This document shows positions 57,421-64,000 of a stretch of 64,000 nucleotides of DNA, one piece after another. Every line of letters begins with the position of its first letter. The stretch's first letter is position 1. The position numbers and the translations under genes were made by a program. The notes beneath the pieces were generated by a model. It was not told the DNA's origin. It worked only from the letters and a program-made list of their open reading frames with translations, and searched no databases. The DNA comes from Odobenus rosmarus divergens (lineage: Eukaryota > Chordata > Mammalia > Carnivora > Odobenidae), in assembly GCF_000321225.1 (NCBI RefSeq), contig NW_004450465.1, positions 1 to 64,000 of the forward strand, in the 5' to 3' direction.

Positions 57421-58591
57421 GAAATTCCAAATTATTGATAGTGTTTTTACCAACACCACCACAACCAAAATTTCATGGTTGCAGTTGTATCCTACTGTAT
57501 GAAAATAATCAAATACATATATCCTTTAAAATGAAGGCAGAAAGGATTCATATCCTTACCAAAAGAATTTGCTCCTGGGTTGCTCCATATAAATCATGTT
57601 AATCATATGTTTCAACAACAATTCCCTATAATAAAACATCAGTTTAAACAGAATTTATGGCATACATGTCAACTAGAAAAATATATATATATATTTAAAT
57701 CTTTGTGGTTTTAAATATAATACAAAAACATGACTCCAAAATAAAATGTTTTTCTACCAGATTCCTGAACAGAAAAACAGTACTCTCCTGTTGCAGAAAT
57801 GAAATTCAGGTGGATTGCTTTATATCAGAACCACTGTGTTGATCTTTGGAGATGAAGAGTGGAGAGCTATGATAAAAATATTGGGAAGGAATAATCTGCT
57901 CAGAGCGTGTGTGTGCTTGAAGTGAATCATCCTGAGAACATGGTTTCTCCAAGCATATCTTAGTTCAAAAGCTAAATTAGTACTGAAAGGAGATTTATGG
58001 ATTTCTTCGAGATTCTGTATATTTCAAACCTGATTAGATCACCCAAAAGGACACCTGGACCACACTAACCCACGAAGTAGAAATTTAATATGGGTCCATC
58101 TAACAGAGGATGTCAACATGCTGATTTGTAGCTGGCACAGCATTTTCCAGCTCTGTTCTGTGGAAGGCTGGGCTGGAGAACATTCCTCCAGGAAATATAT
58201 AACAAGTACTATGTACATGCACACACTCACAGTGCTCTATGCTTAAAAGTGTTTGGGAAGCTAAGTGTATTGTCAATCCCCTCTTGAGGGTTCCTGATGC
58301 TCATTGGCTTATAAAAGTGATGAGTATTCTTACTGTAAAGAAAAGTGGGAAGATGTAACCTAGAGCTTCCCAGTCTTCTGTAATCTAAAATTCTTTTGTG
58401 CTCAACACATCTGCTAAATTTCCAGAAAGCATTGTGTGGGACATCAGTTTGGGAGATACTGCCATGGGAATGGAAAACGTGGTTGCAGAAACAATATTTT
58501 GAAGTGGCCTGAATATGATGCTTGAAAACAGGGCTTTAAAATACATTTCTTCTAGAATTGAGAGTCACAAAAATATCCTCACGAATTGACC

Positions 58592-58622
<31 letters not shown>

Positions 58623-58660
58623 ACAGATAATGTAACATAGAAAATAAGAAAGTGGTCTCC
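57421..58660. other. Unassigned DNA
   Basis: No gene or clear repeat. Contains a short AT run (57681-57694) and the T25 run listed separately. Confidence 0.45.
58591..58615. repeat. Poly-T run (T25)
   Basis: Twenty-five uninterrupted T's. I could not attach it to a recognisable antisense retroelement on its right. Confidence 0.97.
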
Positions 58661-58664
58661 CATT

Positions 58665-58800
58665 TGTTGTATTTATTGTGTACTCTATGCCAGGCACTGT
58701 TCTAGATAATGAGGATATAGCAGTGAACAAAGTAGACAACATCCTCTACCCTCATGTATCCAACCTCTAGGAAGTAAGTTACTATGGTGCTTTAAAAAGG
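58665..58800 (-). mobile_element. L2 LINE 3' region, antisense
   Basis: 'tgttgtatttattgtgtact', 'ctatgccaggcactgttcta', 'ggatatagcagtgaacaaag' and 'ctaccctcatgtatccaacc' are the complement of the L2 3' end in the correct order. Confidence 0.65.
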
Positions 58801-58934
58801 CTGATTGATTAGCTACGTGACTAAAGATAGTCTAAGTTACTTGTGGACCTTCCATGAGTGAAGTGACTTAAGTGTTTCCCCAGGACATGTCCTCACTTTT
58901 TTCTTGTCTTTGGTCCATTTTTTTCAGCATTTAA

Positions 58935-59065
58935 AAAATTATAGTAACACACACAACATAGCATAAATTTACCATCTTAACCACTCTTAAGCATACATTT
59001 CAGTAGTAAGCACATTCACACGGCTGTGCAACCAATCTCCAGAATTCTTTTCACCTTGCAAAAGA
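58935..59065 (-). mobile_element. L1MA/MB 3' UTR fragment, antisense
   Basis: 'gcataaatttaccatcttaa', 'cacattcacacggctgtgca', 'aatctccagaattcttttca' and 'ccttgcaaaa' are the complement of a well-known L1 3' UTR. Confidence 0.72.
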
Positions 59066-61764
59066 GTTTTTCCTATTTTGTATACATTATATTTTCAGAT
59101 ACTCCAGAAGAATGAAAAAAAATAGGATAGATCTTGGGTAGTTTGTAAGTATGCAATAATATGTAAAAATCAAAAGCCTTTTGGTATTATCAAATATAAT
59201 CAGATTGAACATAACAGTTTAAAATGGTGTGGGGGCAGGGAGTGGACTCCTTCTCTCTCTTAAACTTCTTTCTCTGCAGCATTTACTTAGCAATTCCCTG
59301 TTCAGATGAACAGTTTATCATGGAGCTTTTGGTAACTTAGCACTGACCTACAACACAAGTAGGTCTGAAGGAGCTTGGGAATACATCCAGGATCATCAAG
59401 CTCTAATTTACAGCCAACATTATGATTTAGAAGTGGGGTAAGATATCAGCTGCCACATCAGTAATTCCAAGTTGCTGCTTTTAGAGTTACAGAACCATAA
59501 ATAAGAAACCAGCAACGCTGATCTTATCTCTCTAACCAAGCATTCAACATAAACCACAGAATATTACTAAAAGTCATAGGAAAGCATATACTCTAGCTAA
59601 GATTCAATATATTCTACACACTGAACCAGTTTCTTTTTTTTTTTGAAGTCACATTAACTATCACACTATTACAAGGACCTTGAGAAATAATTGCAAGTCC
59701 ATTATTATCTACACTTACCCAAGTTAATTTACTTACTGTTTGAAAAAAATAATTATTTCTCAGCAACCTAAACAATATGTATACTTTTCAAACAGCTTAT
59801 GAGGTAGTGATCAAATTCCAACATATGAAGATGAACAAGATTATGGTATGTAAAAGTTTACTGCGTAAACTTAGTTGAAATCAAAGTCTCTCCTGTATCA
59901 TTAACTTGCTAGGTGAATTTACTCATAACCTGGACTAATATTCAGCAGATACTTACCAGTAAGGCACTACTGGTATTCTTTCTGAATAATTGTGCCCCCC
60001 ATTCTGACTGGACTGTGATTGTGTTACTTGGGTGTTTTAATCACTTGGAATGTCATTACTATTTATCATTTACAACTTCTCAATGTCCCTGTTTGCATCT
60101 CTAAGTTAATTAGCTCAATAGTTGATTGTGGGTAATTATCTGCCTATTTATTTGATTCTTTGCTTTTCTATAACAGGAATTCACAAACAATTTATTTAGA
60201 TGTCTATATCATCACCACCCTCCATAGATCTGAAGATATTAATAAAACCAAATGTAGCTACTTCCTTCAATAGGTGGAAACCCCTCTTTATATGACTACA
60301 ATGTTTGAAGATTTGAAAGTTCCATTTGTTTTATAATATTATGCTTGTTTAAATCTGTCCCAGAAACGATTTATTTTCAGTTTCACTGTAAGCAGTCCAA
60401 GCTTTCACTAGTAGTGGACGCTGCAGGATTTCACAGGATATTAACTTATTTCATCATGTTTGAGTTACTCAAGTAACGTAATTCTTTTAATACGACAGGG
60501 TGGCAACTTTTTGTCTTGTCTGAAAGACCTTTCCCTGAATTACTTTGTATTACAAAATCATCTTCAAACAGACAACCACAGACATTTGAAATTTCAGGCG
60601 TTCAAAGCTTTATTCATTTAAGTGCTAGCAAGTTCTTACATTCCAACTCATTTCCAGTTCCCAGGCTTACTGAATTACTGACTCATGCTGACTCATGGAT
60701 GGGTCTTATCCTTGGATGCTTCTTATTTATAACTTAAACCAAAGCCTCAAGTTATTTCTTTAACAGAATTTTAAGAAAATAAAACAGAAAGAGAAAAATC
60801 TACTGTCTGCAGCTTCGATTGATAATTTGAGTTCTGTACCTTATTTAACAGAAATATTTCAAGTGAGGCTGGAAAATGCCATAAAACACATGACAGTTAT
60901 AAAAGAAAATGGTCCCTTAACTATCATAATACTATTTTATATTTATATAGTAAAATATGTCACACACATCAGTTCATGTGAACCGTGTAATGGCCACGTT
61001 TTGCATGTAGAATATACTTTTACTGTCAGAAGCCTGGAAGTTGCTATTCTTGGGGGTCATTCCAGTTACAGCCTCTCTTAACTATTTTCTGATGTCAGAA
61101 GCGGCCTGACAAATGTCCCTATTGATCTCTACCTATGAGTTTGAATTAACCCACATTCTGAGACTAGCTATGACCCAAGGCAAAATGCATGTAGGTACCT
61201 CTTGCCTAACTGGGTATGTGGTTCAGTGTCAGGAATCACCTTGGCTGTAGGATGGGGCAGGAGCTTGGTACAGTCCCCTTCATTTCCAACCCTTGGTCCT
61301 CAGGTCCTGATTAGAGCCACTTTCTACCACCCTGTTAATTCTACTGCCTATTTAATTGCCCCATTGCCTAAATCACCAATTTGGTCTCTAGCCCTTAGCA
61401 AAAAAAGCAGTGAAGGATTAGTTTCTTTGGAGACTAAGAAAGTGGACAAGAATTTAAGGTTTATTTGGACTAGTCTCTACATTTTCAGTTGGACCTCTGC
61501 ATTATTAACAGGGTTGATGAAGGAGGAAGATTTGCCATGCATATCTGTTCTTTTTGGTGTTATCCGAAGATAAAAACTAAACTAGTGCATAGACACCAGG
61601 GAATTAAACATTAATTTTTAGACATCGTATACCTTAAGCAGAAAAATAACAGTCAGAGCTGTAGAAGTATGGAATGAGTACTTCAGCAAGAAATTTCCTA
61701 TCTGTGGTGGTATTCAGTCATTAGCCAACATGAACATCAGGAAAGACTGATGGATGATTCAATG
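59066..61764. other. Unassigned AT-rich, repeat-poor DNA (about 2.7 kb)
   Basis: No transposon that I recognise. ORFs of 63-123 codons on the plus strand (for example 61202-61573) have no supporting features. Confidence 0.5.
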
Positions 61765-61885
61765 ATCACTTCTCAGCCTTCATCATTTTTGATGTATCAG
61801 CAGTATTTGACATAGCTGATCACAATCATCTATTTCCTGGGTTATTCCAATAGTCTCCTAACTGATGTCTCTGTTTCAAACACAC
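61765..61885 (+). mobile_element. L2 LINE reverse-transcriptase remnant
   Basis: The stretch near 61770-61835 translates to something like a CR1/L2 RT segment (pattern VSAVFDIADHNHL, cf. the family's D-A-FD-DH motif). 61838-61880 ('gggttattccaatagtctcc', 'taactgatgtctctg') matches a further L2 ORF2 stretch after a deletion. Confidence 0.62.
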
Positions 61886-62329
61886 TATTTGGTTAGAAAG
61901 AATGCAAAGCAATTGTACAGAATCTTGCCCCGGGCTAGAGATTGAATTAGTGATTAGGTAGAAGGGCAAATGAAAAAAAACAATGGAATTAAAAGGATGG
62001 CAAAAAGTGCCTTATAGAAGGATCTGGGTACTGGGGGCTGGGAACAAAAAGGTTGAATAATAATCCTTGTCTCATCTGCACCTAGGATCACTGCTAACTA
62101 TAAACATAAGTACCTCTTATCTACCCATTATTCTAAATCTTCATGTATGCGCCCGTTAAAATGTAATATAGTTCAAATTGTTTATAAAAAGCGGTCCACA
62201 AAAATTATTTGCCTAGGACTCCATACAACCTATGGGTGGCCCTGACTGAAATCCCGCATCAGTTCATAAAATAGAACATCTTTTAATGATTTTCCTACCC
62301 AGAATGTGCCTTTGGCATACTCTATACTG
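61886..62329. other. Unassigned DNA between two L2 pieces
   Basis: May be decayed L2 or an insertion in it. Nothing specific is recognised. Confidence 0.4.
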
Positions 62330-62715
62330 TCAGTACTTGCCCTGATACCAGACACACCACAGTCTTAAGCTTTTTGCATTTGCTGTTCCCGAGTAACTCT
62401 TGCCCCAGATACCGACAGGGGTTGCCCCTCACCATCTTCAGCCTTACTCAGGAGTCATCCTCCCAGTAAACCTTCCCTCCATCATCTTACGTATGAACGT
62501 GATGATCTCCATTCTCTGGATCACTTCCCCTCACTATTTTCTTTATGCAGAGCCTTTGTTGCCATTTCACATATTCACTTGTTTGTTGTTTATATCTCCC
62601 CATGAGAATAAATAAGGCTCATCTGCTTATTCATGGCTCCATCCCCAGTTATTGAAGAATATATTTGTTGAGTGAATAAAAGAATATTGGATGAATGGAT
62701 GAATGAATGATGGCT
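62330..62715 (+). mobile_element. L2 LINE 3' end
   Basis: 'tttgcatttgctgttcccga' (62373) and 'gtaaaccttccctccatcat' (62466) mark the L2 3' region, which ends with 'atatttgttgagtgaataaa' and a (TGAA)n tail near 62690-62711. Likely the same element as 61765-61885, in the same orientation. Confidence 0.7.
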
Positions 62716-62857
62716 GCACTTTACTTTGAAGTTTCCCTTCAACTCCACAATCCTTCATAAATTCCCATTTATAAAATCCAGTGTATATATTGATTTCCTT
62801 CTACAAAGATATCAAATTAAAATGAAGAACAAGTCATACTAAAGTTAAAAATATTTT

Positions 62858-63180
62858 CTTTTTAAATTTTTTTTAAATTCAATTTAATTAACATATAGTG
62901 TATTATTAGTTTCGGAGGTAGAATTTAGTGATTCATGAGTTGCATATACACCCAGTGCTCATTACATCAAGGGCCCTCCTTAATGTTCATCACCCAGTTA
63001 CACCCTCCCCCCACCCCTCTTCCCTCTATCAACCCTCAGTTTGTTCCCTAGAGTTAAGAGTCTCTTATGGTTTGTCTCCTTTTCTGTTTTCATCTTATTT
63101 TGTTTTTCCTTCCCTTCCCCCATGTTCATCTGTTTTAGTTCTTAAATTCCACATATGAGTGAAATCATATGATATTTGTC
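62858..63180 (-). mobile_element. Carnivore-type L1, 5' truncated, antisense
   Basis: The T-rich tail complement is followed by 'aattaacatatagtgtatta', 'tagaatttagtgattcatga', 'cccagtgctcattacatcaa', 'gagttaagagtctcttatgg' and 'aaattccacatatgagtgaa', the complement of the carnivore L1 3' UTR and ORF2 end. Only about 320 bp long. Flanks ttaaaaatattttc (62845-62858) and ttaaaataatttc (63181-63193) fit a diverged duplication. Confidence 0.88.
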
Positions 63181-63193
63181 TTAAAATAATTTC

Positions 63194-64000
63194 AATGAAA
63201 ATTTTACAGAAGGTGATTTTCTGGTCTTCCATTTTGTACAGGATCATTAATGTTCTCTCCATGATCTTAAAACCTTGGAAGGAAGCATTCAATTCCAAAA
63301 CTATCTGTCCATTGCTTTTTGTCTTATTTTAGCACAATATGTAATTTTAATTTTTTTCCCCATTTCTGGGACTTATTTTGAGCAAGTCAACTTCTTCTAC
63401 ATTCTTTCTTCTTTGAATTTCATCTAATTTAGGCTGGTTTTCATTCCCTTACTATGGTCCTGAATATTATATCTCTAACTCATATTGTTTTGTGGTTGCC
63501 ATATCTCAGATCATTTTTCTATTGTGATAGTTTCAGAACAATGCTTAATAATATTTTCTATAAAGGATAACTCAAGAGAACCTACAGTGATATGCAATGT
63601 ATATAAAACCTGGTAAACACTTTCTCATTAAAAGAAAAACCTACCAAAAATCACTTGATTCCTTCATATCTGATTCAGAGCATAAAGTAATATTTGCAAT
63701 TCCCATGACTATTTTTTAAAAAATATTTCAGAGTGGTGGTTTACATAAAAGGTGTTAATGTCCTCCAACTATAACAGTTGATTGTCTTTTTTTCTCCCTT
63801 AACATGGCTGGGACTGGCATAAATCAACTTTAAGAAACACACTATGACTTTTTTTTTTATTTAAAACTAATGTTAGCAACAAAATCTGATTTCAGACTGA
63901 TTTTGGAATGCAGGCTTACAAAGAGGAAATAAACTCTCCAACAGAAATGAACATTTAACTTTTCTGCCTTTCCAATAATATATTAATAAAGACAACTTTC
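63194..64000. other. Unassigned AT-rich DNA to window end
   Basis: No gene or clear transposon. T-runs near 63350 and 63850. Confidence 0.5.

Noticed and set aside
61202..61573. 123-codon plus-strand ORF in AT-rich DNA
   Set aside because: No similarity to any family I recognise and no exon signals beyond what chance gives.
1..64000. Bacterial or phage-type system (operon, toxin-antitoxin, defence island)
   Set aside because: The repeat content is purely mammalian, and there are no dense ORFs or ribosome binding sites. No such system is present.

Overview
This window looks like AT-rich, non-coding nuclear DNA from a carnivoran mammal. The main evidence is about 28 Can-SINE (SINEC, tRNA-Lys-derived) copies plus two L1 fragments with carnivore-type 3' UTRs. 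The young Can-SINE consensus seen here (cgcctgggtggctcag head, CT-rich stretch, AATAAA-rich tail) is the form I associate with arctoid caniforms (bears, seals, mustelids). The dog-type SINEC_Cf and felid-type SINEs are not seen. The species assignment is inference. I found no ORF that I recognise as a cellular gene, and no rRNA, intact tRNA, CRISPR array or prokaryotic feature. The longest ORFs are LINE-1 ORF2 remnants or chance ORFs. The window is therefore intergenic or deep intronic.

Layout. 0-1.7 kb: 3' part of a carnivore-type L1. 1.7-7.2 kb: mostly unassigned, with a (CA)13 microsatellite, an old Can-SINE, a probable ERVL-type LTR and MIR fragments. 7.2-9.35 kb: an old L1M copy broken up by three Can-SINEs and a 35-bp tRNA-Lys 5'-half retropseudogene. 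9.3-18.6 kb: MIR, a solo LTR with clear TG/CA ends, an L2, paired hAT-type MITEs and eight Can-SINEs, one pair tail to tail. 18.9-20.2 kb: a nest in which one MIR is split by two MLT1-type LTRs of opposite orientation, one of them split again by a Can-SINE. 20.2-26.7 kb: L1 remnants in both orientations with Can-SINEs. 27.4-30.1 kb: ERVL (HERV16/LTR16-like) pieces in opposite orientations. 31.5-36.3 kb: an MLT1 LTR with a perfect 5-bp duplication, an MLT2-like LTR and four Can-SINEs. 36.3-41.0 kb: an unusually repeat-poor block. 41-55 kb: dense L1 remnants of several ages, with Can-SINEs up to 52.2 kb, including one inserted in another. 55-64 kb: mostly unassigned AT-rich DNA with old MIR, L2 and L1 pieces, no Can-SINEs, and a short carnivore-type L1 near the end.

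There is no operon or pathway to describe. What the window records is the order of transposon insertions. L2 and MIR are the oldest layer, followed by ERVL/MLT LTRs, DNA-transposon MITEs and L1M elements. Older Can-SINEs and carnivore L1s came next, then young Can-SINEs with near-perfect target-site duplications. Repeat family names were assigned by eye from remembered consensus sequences. Strand and class are more reliable than subfamily, and boundaries are good to a few bases only where a target-site duplication (TSD) or TG/CA ends are given.
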